64,000 bases of DNA, from the NCBI GenBank assembly GCA_029565395.1, contig JAKQOG010000249.1, positions 1-64,000 of the forward strand, in the 5' to 3' direction. The notes below the pieces were generated by a model. The model was given only the letters and a program-made list of their open reading frames with translations, did not search any database and had not been told where the DNA came from. Below, one piece after another: positions 26,384 to 35,167 of this stretch. This stretch comes from Candidatus Hydrogenedentota bacterium. GTDB lineage: Bacteria; Hydrogenedentota; Hydrogenedentia; Hydrogenedentales; CAILVY01. A program made the position numbers and the translations under genes. Position 1 is the first letter of the stretch. The number at the start of each line of letters is the position of its first letter.

Positions 26384-26419
26384 CATTAATGATGCTCCAA
26401 CTGGCGACAGAATGCCTCA

Positions 26420-28009
26420 TTATCGGTGCCACATAAGATCGATCAGCGCCGGAATCACAACAAAAGGCAAAGGAAGTAAAATCGTAGTGGAGAAGATCGC
26501 CACATAGAGTGCAGACGTCATATATTCAAGATGCGCTATATGACAGTAGGCGGTGATTATCCCGGCAGCGCACACGCCCAACAAAAAAGCGGCCGTCATG
26601 TACGCGAGGTTCCGTTTGATCAAATAGCCCTTCTTCCACGCATAGGTTACTACACCGATTCCAATAAGAACTATCATGGGCGACATTCCCCAGCGCAGTA
26701 TCATCCCAAAAGCAGTTGAATCCATGAAAAAATAGATAAAATAGGATAAAATTCCGGTCATGCATAATAGAAGTAAATAAACATAAAAAAGGGGCAAGGC
26801 GAGCCAAATGGCTATCCAACTGCATCCTATGCATCCCACGGCATATGCAGCAAACTCGAGGAACAGGATGTTGTTCCAGCTTTCCAGCGGCAACGTCATG
26901 CGCAACATGCCAAGAAGGAGTAGCGCAACAACTGCCACGACCAGTGTCAGCTCACCCGCAATAAAAAGGAGGATACTCCAAGCCAATCGCAATGACCGCA
27001 TCGGCAGGATCAATAGAAGGCTTGAACCTTTTAAAAAATCCTGCATATCCAATGGGATCGTGAGAAAGCCGAAGAGCAAGGACGCAATTGCAATGACAAC
27101 ACACGCATTTTCGATGATATTCAAAGCCGGGGACGAATCAATATCCGAATCGAATGCTGTTAGAACCCAAATACGTCCGCACTCAAAAAGTAGCGCTGAA
27201 ATGGTTAGGGCAAGAAATAACCAACCATACCTGCGCCACGCATACCACGTTAATGCCCGATCGACATTCGTAAAAGGCGCTGTTCGTCCGGACCCGATAC
27301 GAAATAGATCCAATACCTTTGGCATCAACCTTTCCCGCCGTTGACAGCGGAGATGCCGGATTCCGGTATGAGATACGCCGCAAGCAACCACCGCTCCAAT
27401 CAACCACAGTGGAATGGCATAAGCCCTTAATTCATCCATTTTGAACAACACTAGCCCCGCGCCCATGAGAACAAAAATCCCCAACATACCTGTCAGTACA
27501 ATCGCCTCATTGTTGACTCCGATCAGAAACAAGAAGGATTGAAGCAACAACGCCTCGTAAACACACAGGAACGGATATTGCCAGTAAGTAAATGGTAATG
27601 ATTCATAACGGATCATACTATGGCTGCCAAGCAGTTCCTTATTTAGAACGGCAACACCACAGGCAATTATGCCCACCACAAGGATCACATAAATAAGGCT
27701 CACAATGGTCACATAGAATGTCGGAACCGGCATTGTCAGCACGTAGGAGCCTGGAGTCGCTTCCTTGCTCGCTCCCCCTTGCTGGGGTATGAGCATCAAG
27801 CGGGTGACAGTACTGAATCCAGCTAGAAAATATGCGCTTATGAGGAAATCAAACATCACAAAATCGTTGTACTTGGAGGGCGTGGCCCATATCCTTGAAC
27901 CAATAAAAAAAAGAAGAGTGGCACCAAGACAAGCCCCTGCTATACCCAAGACATACCAGCGGGTTCGCAGCCATAAAGCCCAACACAGTGCAATGAATGG
28001 CGAACGCAT
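26420..28009 (-). CDS. ABC-type exporter membrane protein (third gene of GntR-ABC operon)
   Basis: A 529-residue hydrophobic protein with about 12 predicted membrane segments in two blocks (residues ~10-210 and ~260-529) and a basic cytoplasmic loop between (RHLRCQRRERLMPKVLDLF). It resembles the ABC-2-type permeases that pair with YtrB/BcrA-like ATPases. The ATG lies 3 bp after the ATPase stop, with AAGGAGG inside the upstream gene end, so the two are co-translated. The transported substrate is unknown; YtrA-regulated exporters often respond to cell-wall antibiotics, which is only a family-level hint. Confidence 0.75.
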   Translation of the reverse strand: MRSPFIALCWALWLRTRWYVLGIAGACLGATLLFFIGSRIWATPSKYNDFVMFDFLISAYFLAGFSTVTRLMLIPQQGGASKEATPGSYVLTMPVPTFYVTIVSLIYVILVVGIIACGVAVLNKELLGSHSMIRYESLPFTYWQYPFLCVYEALLLQSFLFLIGVNNEAIVLTGMLGIFVLMGAGLVLFKMDELRAYAIPLWLIGAVVACGVSHTGIRHLRCQRRERLMPKVLDLFRIGSGRTAPFTNVDRALTWYAWRRYGWLFLALTISALLFECGRIWVLTAFDSDIDSSPALNIIENACVVIAIASLLFGFLTIPLDMQDFLKGSSLLLILPMRSLRLAWSILLFIAGELTLVVAVVALLLLGMLRMTLPLESWNNILFLEFAAYAVGCIGCSWIAIWLALPLFYVYLLLLCMTGILSYFIYFFMDSTAFGMILRWGMSPMIVLIGIGVVTYAWKKGYLIKRNLAYMTAAFLLGVCAAGIITAYCHIAHLEYMTSALYVAIFSTTILLPLPFVVIPALIDLMWHR

Positions 28010-28012
28010 GGC

Positions 28013-28957
28013 TCAGCCCTCCTTTACGGAAGCGACGGAGATTCCCGCCAGCTTTGTTCGTTTCCCGCGAACCCGTGCAACGAATATCTCCTCGAGTGAA
28101 GGTTCCCCAGCATCAACCACAGACGCTCCAAATTGTGCGGCAGCACGCTGGGGGATATCTGGATCGCCTTGCGTCAGGAATGTCCATTCTAGGCCGGCAC
28201 CCGTGCGGGTGAGGGCGGTTTCGATCAACGGCGGCTGGGGCGGCGGAGTATCAAAGTGCAGCGTGAAGAGCCGGTATTCCGCTTTAATATCCGCAAGCGG
28301 CGCGGAAAACGCCAACCGGCCCTCGTGAAGAAACGCAACATGATCCGCCACGTATTCGACTTCATCCAGTAAGTGAGAAGAAAACAATACCGTCCGGCCT
28401 TCATCGGCAACGGTACGGATGATGGCGGACAAGATGTCATGCCGCACTACGGCATCCAGTCCCGAAGACGGTTCATCCAAAATCAAGAGATCAGGACGGT
28501 GCGCCAATGCTACTAATAATCCCATCTGCGCCCGCTGCCCCCGGCTTAGGTTCCGGATCTTAATCACGGGATCAAGCCCAAACAGATCGCGCAATTCCTC
28601 TGCATAAGCATCGTCCCATTGGGGAAAGAACGCGCGTGTAAACAGGATCAGCTCACGAACGCGCATCCAATCCGGCAAGTCCCGATTTTCCGATAGATAG
28701 CCCACGCGCGCCAGAACGCCTTCCGGATCATTGACCGGATCCATGCCGAACACACGCACCTTCCCCGACTGCGCCTTCAGCAATCCCATCAGATGCTTAA
28801 CCAGTGTTGTTTTCCCAGCGCCATTCTCCCCCACCAAACCAAACACACACCCGCGTGGTATTTCCAGTGAAACATGCTCCAGCGCCTGTTTACGCCAAAA
28901 TTTCCTGGACAGATCCTCTATCACCACCGGCGACCCGTTAGAAAAGCAACTACTCAT
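28013..28957 (-). CDS. ABC transporter ATP-binding protein (second gene of GntR-ABC operon)
   Basis: A 314-residue ATPase: Walker A GENGAGKTT (43-51), Q-loop replaced region VGYLSENRDLP, signature LSRGQRAQ, Walker B LLILDEPSSGLD, switch His in FSSHLLDEVE. A ~90-residue C-terminal domain follows, as in exporters of the BcrA/YtrB type. Start taken at ATG 28957, because AGGAGG lies 10 nt upstream inside the regulator gene; the longer open frame to 29083 would overlap the regulator by over 130 bp. It overlaps the GntR gene by 8 bp and is followed by the permease after 3 bp. Confidence 0.9.
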   Translation of the reverse strand: MSSCFSNGSPVVIEDLSRKFWRKQALEHVSLEIPRGCVFGLVGENGAGKTTLVKHLMGLLKAQSGKVRVFGMDPVNDPEGVLARVGYLSENRDLPDWMRVRELILFTRAFFPQWDDAYAEELRDLFGLDPVIKIRNLSRGQRAQMGLLVALAHRPDLLILDEPSSGLDAVVRHDILSAIIRTVADEGRTVLFSSHLLDEVEYVADHVAFLHEGRLAFSAPLADIKAEYRLFTLHFDTPPPQPPLIETALTRTGAGLEWTFLTQGDPDIPQRAAAQFGASVVDAGEPSLEEIFVARVRGKRTKLAGISVASVKEG

Positions 28958-29381
28958 TTTCCAAATCCTCCTGTATGCCACTTTCCGGTTCTGTGCCTCG
29001 ATTTTGTAACCGCTGCCGGTAACGCGCCTGCATCTGCTCCATAATCTGATCAAAGTCAAAACCCAGGTGTTCCGCCTCCGCAAGAAGCGCGTCTATTCGA
29101 TCGCATAAAATCGACATGCGTTCCCCCTGTTCCAATTGGAAACCATGCTCGTTAACAACAGTGCCTATCCCCCGCCGCGAGGTCACAAAACCCGCGCTCT
29201 CCAGTTCCCGGTAGGCCCGCGCCACCGTATTGGGATTGATAAGGAGTTCTTCCGCCAAACCCCTGATTGTGGGGAGTTCCGTGCCCACTGGCAAGCGGCC
29301 CGATGTAATCATTTGCCGGATCTGCATCACCACCTGCACATAGATCGGCACGCCACTTTTCAGTGAAATATGCAATCTCAT
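28950..29381 (-). CDS. GntR/YtrA-subfamily transcriptional regulator
   Basis: A 143-residue repressor-type protein. N-terminal winged helix-turn-helix of GntR type (PIYVQVVMQIRQMITSG; LPTIRGLAEELLINPNTVAR; SAGFVTSRRGIGTVV), followed by only ~65 residues of helical C-terminus. That short C-terminus is typical of the YtrA subfamily, whose genes usually lie first in ABC transporter operons, as here. A perfect inverted repeat overlapping its own -10 region 19 nt before the ATG fits autorepression. TTGGAGCG gives the Shine-Dalgarno site, 7 nt upstream. Confidence 0.92.
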   Translation of the reverse strand: MRLHISLKSGVPIYVQVVMQIRQMITSGRLPVGTELPTIRGLAEELLINPNTVARAYRELESAGFVTSRRGIGTVVNEHGFQLEQGERMSILCDRIDALLAEAEHLGFDFDQIMEQMQARYRQRLQNRGTEPESGIQEDLENE

Positions 29382-29399
29382 GACGAACGCTCCAATATG

Positions 29400-29423
29400 C
29401 TTGTATTAAGATTTTAATACAAG
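29400..29423. promoter_or_regulatory. Operator of the GntR/YtrA-type regulator
   Basis: CTTGTATTAA (29400-29409) and its exact complement TTAATACAAG (29414-29423) are separated by 4 nt. The site covers the -10 box and part of the spacer of the operon promoter, a classic repressor position. Confidence 0.8.
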
Positions 29424-29439
29424 TTATCAGATATGTCAA
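29411..29439 (-). promoter_or_regulatory. Sigma-70 promoter of the GntR-ABC operon
   Basis: Minus strand TTGACA (29439-29434), 17-nt spacer, TAAAAT (29416-29411). The -35 box is perfect consensus and the -10 box differs at one position. The start site falls near 29404, within the operator. Confidence 0.85.
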
Positions 29440-29547
29440 CGGGAATCCACTATATGTGCAAGCGAAGGAAATAGAAGCGAAGCCTTTTTAACAAACCCAA
29501 AACCACGGGAGGGGGATCGAAAGTCTTTTTCCTAGGAATGTATACCG

Positions 29548-30510
29548 ATGAAACGAATTCGAGCAATTATTGTATATAGCAGTTTTCTCTTTTTGGCCAT
29601 GGGGGCGGCATTTCTGCTTTGGGCGATTAATGTTTCCCGGCCCATCTGCCTGGAAGATCGATATCCTGAGAAACAGGCCTCCGCACAAACCGTGACAAAA
29701 CCGCAGACCAACCTCAACATTCTAACGTGGAACGTCCAGATGCTGCCAGCCATGTTTGGGACGTGGATCGCCAAGCTGGACAAGATGCAGCATCTGCGTG
29801 CGGCGTGGATTGCCGACTATCTCAAACAGCAGGAGTATGACGTGGTGTGTCTGCAGGAGGCCTTTGACCCGAAGTGCGTTAAACAGCTCGTGGACGGTCT
29901 TGCGGAGGCATACCCGTATGTCGTGTTGCCACGGTACGGCGGCTATCGCTGGCAGCAGAGCAACGGCGTGCTTTTTTTAAGCCGCGTGCCCATTAAACAT
30001 ATCGCGCATATCGTCTTTCCACGGGGCGCTGGTATAGAGCGGTTCGCCGCAAAAGGCTGTACGCTCGTCGAAGGCGTTAAAGACGGTCTTGCCTTTCAGA
30101 TTGCCGGCACCCATTTCCAGACCGGCAAAGATCGTTTCAGGGAAGCGGACAGCAAAGTGGCGGCGCAGGATATTCTCAAGAAATATCAGCGGTCAAAGGT
30201 TCCGCAGTTTTTCGTGGGGGATTTCAATATAAAAAAGGGCACCCCATTATACGCCCGTTTATTGCAAGACTCTGGAATGAAGGATTTCCCTATAGACGAT
30301 CCGCGGCCCTATACCTCCGATTCAAAAAACAGTTGGAAACAGGGCAAAAAGAAACTGGCCCATATCGACCATATCCTTTTAAATCCGGAGGGGACGGAAA
30401 CCACCATTACCGTGCAGCACATTCAACGGGCAAAACGCGACTACAACGGCAAGACAATCGACCTGTCCGATCACTACGGCGTCATTGCAGAATCGCTCCT
30501 GAAGAATTAA
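29548..30510 (+). CDS. Membrane-anchored endonuclease/exonuclease/phosphatase-family protein (sphingomyelinase-like)
   Basis: A 320-residue protein of the EEP superfamily. Motifs in order: ILTWNVQM, VVCLQEAFD (catalytic Glu), IAGTHFQTG (His), VGDFNIKKG (Asp-Asn), HIDHILLN and LSDHYGVIA (catalytic Asp-His). This arrangement is closest to neutral sphingomyelinase-type phosphodiesterases. An N-terminal hydrophobic segment (residues ~8-28) would anchor or export it. Substrate could be a phospholipid or another phosphodiester; not decidable. GGAGGGGGATCG lies upstream, 20 nt before the ATG; GGAAT is nearer. Confidence 0.85.
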   Translation: MKRIRAIIVYSSFLFLAMGAAFLLWAINVSRPICLEDRYPEKQASAQTVTKPQTNLNILTWNVQMLPAMFGTWIAKLDKMQHLRAAWIADYLKQQEYDVVCLQEAFDPKCVKQLVDGLAEAYPYVVLPRYGGYRWQQSNGVLFLSRVPIKHIAHIVFPRGAGIERFAAKGCTLVEGVKDGLAFQIAGTHFQTGKDRFREADSKVAAQDILKKYQRSKVPQFFVGDFNIKKGTPLYARLLQDSGMKDFPIDDPRPYTSDSKNSWKQGKKKLAHIDHILLNPEGTETTITVQHIQRAKRDYNGKTIDLSDHYGVIAESLLKN

Positions 30511-31018
30511 GCAGTCTTTCCTGTACGTATGTTACTTAAAAAGTTTTTCCGCCTCTAACATCATTTCAGTAAAAGGCACACCAAATAATGATGGCGCCAA
30601 TAGTAGCTCCCATCTCCAGGTGGGAGATTCTTTAAAATTGTTATAGACTCAATTCTCAAAAAACTCCCACCTGGAGGGTCTGTCGATTTAATAGCATTGT
30701 TACAGTATACGGAAAAAATCGCTTTCGCAAAATGCCACAGATTCAACGATCAGTAAGCCAGGAGACATTTTTGATACCCTCGAAATCCTCTTTCGGAGTG
30801 TTTTGGGGATTAAATCGACAGACCCTGGAGATGGGAGCTACTATTCGGAATTACTGCAATTATCAGGCATAGCCTGGAATTTCTGTAGTTGATATCTGAC
30901 AGTCTTGACGCAGGATTGTAAATTCTGGTCAAATGTCTACGGTAACAATTTTGTTTTGTTGAGAGTGCCGTTTGTACACCACGCCGTAACGCACGCATGA
31001 ACACAGGAGGATCCTTCG
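30511..31018. other. 508-bp non-coding spacer holding a nested inverted-repeat structure
   Basis: No open frame with coding character. The region 30599-30845 is taken up by the nested inverted repeats annotated separately. From 30846 to 31018 it is A/T-rich leader sequence ending in ACAGGAGGATCC, the ribosome-binding site of the Gfo/Idh/MocA gene. Confidence 0.6.
30599..30845. repeat. Nested inverted repeats, candidate MITE-like element
   Basis: Three sets of perfect complementary arms: 30599-30620 with 30824-30845 (22 bp, outermost); 30675-30692 with 30809-30826 (18 bp, containing GTCTGTCGATTTAAT); 30614-30626 with 30664-30676 (13 bp, CTCCAGGTGGGAG). The right end combines the tails of both elements, as if one palindromic element had inserted in or recombined with another. 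No transposase gene is present. Confidence 0.65.
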
Positions 31019-32326
31019 ATGAGACACAACTCCCTTCCCACACGCCGTCAATTTATTCAGACTGCTGCCGCATCAACTGCGGCGGTTTCGACTCCCTTAA
31101 TCCTGCCTGCCTGTGTCACGGGAGCAACGGGTAAAGCGACGCCAAGTGAGCGGGTAACCCTTGGGGTTATCGGGTTCGGTCCGCGCTGCAAATATGTCCT
31201 GCCGCAGATGCTCAGTCATCCGGATGTGCAGTGCATCGCCGTGTCAGATGTCGTGGGGAAACGCCGTGCCGCCGGCAAGGATCTTGTGGATAAACAGAAC
31301 GGCAATACCGATTGCGTGGTGTACCGCGATTTCCTCGAACTTCTCGCGCGAAAAGACATCGATGCAGTGCTCATCGCCACGGGCGACCGGTGGCATGCTC
31401 CGGCATCCATACTTGCCGCGAAGGCGGGGAAGGACGTCTATAGCGAAAAACCCTGTGGAATCACCATCGGCCTTTGCCAGGAACTTTCGGAAACGATTAA
31501 AAGCACGGGCCGTGTTTTTCAAGCGGGGACGCAACGGCGCAGCGTGGCGAATTTCCAAAAAGCCATCGAACTTGTACACACGGGAAAGCTCGGAAAAATC
31601 CATACCCTCCACGCGAGCGTGTACATTCCGGAGATCAAGACGCAGTGGCTGCCGGGGGAACCAACGCCCGATCCGGACGTGGTAGATTGGAACCTGTGGC
31701 TGGGCCCCGCGCCGTGGCGGTTGTACAACAGCGAGTACGTCAGAGGCAGTTGGCGCGGTTTCTATGATTTCGATTCCGGCGCACGCCTGTTGGATTGGGG
31801 CGCGCACACCATCGACCTCTGTCAGTGGGCGAATAAAGCCGACGATACGATGCCCCTTAGTTTTGAGCCGGGCGAAAAACAAATTACGGCAATGTATGCC
31901 AACGGCGTCAAACTGGTGATCCACTTCCTTGAAACGCCTTTTGGGGATCGTCCGGGATGGATTCAATCGCTGGGCACGTGTCCCGTGCGATTCGAAGGCG
32001 ACGAGGGCTGGCTCGAAGTGGGCGACAGCGGCGGGTTGGAGGTGCAGCCCGATTCACTCAAGCAGAAACTGCCGCCGCTCCCACAGGCGGAAGCAGGCAT
32101 TGACGTAAAGGCTCATACCCGGAACTTCCTGGATTGCGTCAAATCGCGCAAACCCACCGCCGCCAACGAAGACGTGATGCGGCGCTCGCATATCGCCTGC
32201 CACGCCGCCGCGATGTCGTGGATGCTCAACCGCAAACTCGAATTGGACCCTGTAAAAGAGGCTTTCGTAAATGACGATGAGGCTAACCGCCTGCGCACCC
32301 GCCCCGCACGAGATTGGGCTGTGTAG
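31019..32326 (+). CDS. Tat-exported Gfo/Idh/MocA-family oxidoreductase
   Basis: A 435-residue NAD(P)-dependent sugar-type dehydrogenase. The Tat signal TRRQFIQTAAASTAAVSTPL is followed by LPAC, a possible lipobox. The Rossmann domain begins VTLGVIGFGPRCKYVLPQML. The conserved EKP motif occurs in VYSEKPCGIT, and the C-terminal domain has WLGPAPWRLYN, FDSGARLLDWGAHTIDL (catalytic Asp/His region). This class of exported Gfo/Idh/MocA proteins is very common in planctomycetes and relatives, and its substrates are mostly unknown. AGGAGG lies 8 nt before the ATG. It follows the nested inverted repeats. Confidence 0.9.
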   Translation: MRHNSLPTRRQFIQTAAASTAAVSTPLILPACVTGATGKATPSERVTLGVIGFGPRCKYVLPQMLSHPDVQCIAVSDVVGKRRAAGKDLVDKQNGNTDCVVYRDFLELLARKDIDAVLIATGDRWHAPASILAAKAGKDVYSEKPCGITIGLCQELSETIKSTGRVFQAGTQRRSVANFQKAIELVHTGKLGKIHTLHASVYIPEIKTQWLPGEPTPDPDVVDWNLWLGPAPWRLYNSEYVRGSWRGFYDFDSGARLLDWGAHTIDLCQWANKADDTMPLSFEPGEKQITAMYANGVKLVIHFLETPFGDRPGWIQSLGTCPVRFEGDEGWLEVGDSGGLEVQPDSLKQKLPPLPQAEAGIDVKAHTRNFLDCVKSRKPTAANEDVMRRSHIACHAAAMSWMLNRKLELDPVKEAFVNDDEANRLRTRPARDWAV

Positions 32327-32344
32327 CGTTTAAGAACAGTTTAA

Positions 32345-32460
32345 ACCCCAAAGAACACAAAGAACTCAGAGAAAAAGAATGCTTTATGTATTACCCCCAT
32401 TGGTCAATCGATAATTAAGTCCCCATTTTGTGCTCTATGTGCTCTTTGTGGTTAATTTTG
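32345..32460. repeat. Imperfect inverted-repeat intergenic element (ACAAAGA type)
   Basis: Left part AACCCCAAAGAACACAAAGA and right part CTCTTTGTGGTTAATTTT are imperfect complements flanking an A/T-rich centre. It resembles elements at 33893-33984, 44256-44426 and 61675-62095. Confidence 0.45.
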
Positions 32461-32572
32461 TTTTTAATGTGAAATTCCTTATCTGCCCGCACGTGTTTCG
32501 AAAAAGGCAATGTTTCAATGATGGCGGACAGGCTGGTAGAATCTATCCCTGCTATGCACATAGGAGGAAACT

Positions 32573-33871
32573 GTGACCGCATTTTCAGAAAAGAAGGGGC
32601 ATCCGGCGGGGTTGTATTTTTTATTCTTCACGGAAATGTGGGAACGGTTCTCGTACTACGGGATGCGATCCCTGCTTGTGTACTACATGATGAAGCAGTT
32701 GATGTTCTCCCAGGAGCACGCATCGAGCATCTACGGACTCTATACGGGGCTCGTGTATTTCACGCCGTTTTTCGGCGGCATCCTCGCCGACCGGTATTTG
32801 GGACAACGGAAAACGGTCTTCCTGGGCGGCATCATCATGGCGATTGGACATTTCCTCATGGCGGTTCAGAGTCTGTTTTATCCTGCCATGGCGTTTCTCA
32901 TCATTGGGTGCGGGGCGTTCAAGCCGAATATCTCGACGCAAGTCGGAGGTCTTTATGAGGCGGGTGATCCTCGAAGGGACCGCGCGTACAGTATTTTCTA
33001 TATGGGCATTAATCTGGGGGCTTTCTTCTCGCCGCTGGTCTGTGGAACGCTTGGCGAGGTCTTCGGATGGCATTGGGGGTTTGGCGCCGCGGGTGTCGGC
33101 ATGCTCCTCGGGCTTGCCGTTTATACGCTGGGCCAAAAGCATCTTGCTCCGGATCAGATCATGTTGAACGCCTCACGAGAGACCGCACCGGAAGAAAAAC
33201 CCCTTGGAAAAGACGAGGCATCGAGAATTTGCGCGCTTGTCATACTCTTTCTCTTCACCATTGTTTTCTGGGCCACGTATGAACAGCAGGGCAACACGCT
33301 CGCACTCTGGGCCGATGCCAATACGAATAGGATGATCTTCGGCTGGGAAATGCCGGCCTCCTGGTTTCAATCCCTTAATCCGATGTTTATCTTTTTGTTT
33401 ATTCCAATCATCAACGTGTGGTGGTCTTCGCAGGCCAAGAGAGCCAAGGAACCGTCTTCCATCACAAAGATGGCTATCGGCTGCATCCTGCTGGGCATAT
33501 CGTTTTTGGTAATGATACCCCCATCGCACACGGTTGCGGGCGGCGCGAAGGTGAACATGCTTTGGCTTGGGGCATGCATCGCCATTCTCACCGTGGGCGA
33601 GATTTATCTTTCCCCTATCGGCCTGTCGCTTGTCACGAAGGTTGCACCCGTCCGCATGGTTTCCATGCTTATGGGAATGTGGTTCCTGGCTTCCTTCCTG
33701 GGAAATTACCTCTCCGGCTATTTGGGAACCTTCTGGGAGAAGATGCCAAAGGAGTCCTTTTTTATTTTACTGTCTGCCTTGTCCATTGGCGCGGGACTGG
33801 GAATACTGCTTGTAAATAAACCCCTCAAACGCGCCATGACCCGGGGACAGGAAGGAACCGCCGATATTTAA
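32573..33871 (+). CDS. POT-family proton-dependent peptide transporter (MFS)
   Basis: A 432-residue inner-membrane symporter with about 12-14 membrane segments. It shows the family's N-terminal ExxERFxxYG motif as TEMWERFSYYGMRSLL, and the PTR2 signature YSIFYMGINLGAFFSPLVCG. Members take up di- and tripeptides with protons. The start is GTG at 32573, with AGGAGG 6 nt upstream; the downstream ATG codons would cut into the first helix. It is flanked by two inverted-repeat elements rather than partner genes. Confidence 0.93.
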   Translation: MTAFSEKKGHPAGLYFLFFTEMWERFSYYGMRSLLVYYMMKQLMFSQEHASSIYGLYTGLVYFTPFFGGILADRYLGQRKTVFLGGIIMAIGHFLMAVQSLFYPAMAFLIIGCGAFKPNISTQVGGLYEAGDPRRDRAYSIFYMGINLGAFFSPLVCGTLGEVFGWHWGFGAAGVGMLLGLAVYTLGQKHLAPDQIMLNASRETAPEEKPLGKDEASRICALVILFLFTIVFWATYEQQGNTLALWADANTNRMIFGWEMPASWFQSLNPMFIFLFIPIINVWWSSQAKRAKEPSSITKMAIGCILLGISFLVMIPPSHTVAGGAKVNMLWLGACIAILTVGEIYLSPIGLSLVTKVAPVRMVSMLMGMWFLASFLGNYLSGYLGTFWEKMPKESFFILLSALSIGAGLGILLVNKPLKRAMTRGQEGTADI

Positions 33872-33892
33872 TTGCGGAATAGAAAATATATT

Positions 33893-33984
33893 TGGCCACA
33901 AACGCAAAGATGATTATGTGCTCCCTGCATTTGGTAATTATAGTCTTGTATTTTGTGTTCTTTGCGATCTTTGTGGCCAGTTCT
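33893..33984. repeat. Imperfect inverted-repeat intergenic element (GGCCACAAA type)
   Basis: TTGGCCACAAACGCAAAGA at the left and TTGCGATCTTTGTGGCCAG at the right can fold on each other. It sits right after the POT gene and directly before the end of the GH36 pseudogene. Confidence 0.5.
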
Positions 33985-34845
33985 AATTTTCGGTTTTCTT
34001 ATACCTAATCACAGCGGCAGACGGTTTTGCGGGAAGAGTTATAGTGAGGCCTTTTTCCATGAGTTCGCGGCCGGTGCGGATTTCTTTGCCGGTGTCGAAA
34101 TTATCTACTTCGTACTTTGTATCTGGGGTGAGATCATGAAGCAAAAAGGTTTTGGTTTCCTCGCCGCTATCCGGACGCCGGAAGGCCTGCACGACGCCGG
34201 AACCGGCTTCGGTGCGGTTGTATTGCCAGGCCAGCCAATAACCAGCAGCATGCCGCCACCCGGCGTTTTAAGATTGTAATAGGGAAAAGCCGCGTTGGTG
34301 GGCCGCCCTCCGTATGGTGCAAACTGTTCGGCAGTGCCTGGAGCAAGTTTCTTCTCAAAAGGCTCGAAACTGTCCGGGGTACACCAATCGCCCTTGGTCC
34401 CATACAACACAAATTCATCCCCCGCTCCACCCGCCAAGCGCATATCCAACCCCAAAACGTCCTTTAGGATAGGAGAGGATTCACTGCCTTCATTTTTAAA
34501 GTAAAGCGTCCATTCCACCGCCGGAAAATCTTCATACTCCACCACCACACATCGAACCACCAAACCGGATTGCCGATCATGCCACGACAGCGTGCGCTCC
34601 GTCCGTGCTTTATCTAATTCACGGATATCCGACTTGCCTTCCAATTGCGGCAGCAGGTCTGAAGAAGAGGCGCCGTTATACACAAAGGAAAATGGCAGCG
34701 CCGCGTTGCCCGAACCCAAATGCTCTGCTGCCCACTGTTTGCTCATGACCCGTTCTTCCCTTGAAGGAGGAGCGGCCTCCGCAAGAATTGAGGACATATC
34801 CGCCGCCATGAGCATCATGAGTAAAATGGCTGGTGTGTTTTTCAT
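33983..34845 (-). pseudogene. GH36-type alpha-galactosidase with internal deletion of the catalytic barrel
   Basis: Two parts of one gene are joined in different frames. The N-terminal part (34845 down to ~34230) has a signal peptide and the beta-sandwich domain of GH36-like enzymes: PFSFVYNGASSSDLLPQL, VEYEDFPAVEWTLYFKN, and GGRPTNAAFPYYNL, MLLVIGWPG. The C-terminal part, in another frame, reads LAWQYNRTEAGSGVVQAFRR, then TKTFLLHDLTPDTKYEV and RELMEKGLTITLPAKPSA, the usual end of the same family. The (beta/alpha)8 domain with both catalytic Asp residues, several hundred residues, is missing. The join lies at about 34223-34236 (GGCTGGCCTGGCAA), where the two frames share sequence, suggesting deletion between short repeats. 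Not functional as an enzyme. Confidence 0.85.
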
Positions 34846-35167
34846 AAGGCTGCCTTTGTTGCTTCTCACTCCATGTTTCAAGAATGGATATCTATTCTGT
34901 TTATATCCGCATACCTCTGCCTCACCGTCCAACAAACCTATCTTGGGAGCAGCGATGGCACTTCAAAGCATAGAGATTTTGGAGCACCCTCTTCAACGCA
35001 GTGGCGCAGGGATGATTTCACAATTGCCTGGAAAAAATTGGGCTATTTCGCAATGCTAGGGAAATATGTGTGCGAAAGGAATGGCCGGGGATGCCGTATG
35101 TCAGGGGGGGGCGGTATATGCACTGTGAGGGATTGCGGGAGTATAATCATGGCGAGGAAATTCAAGC

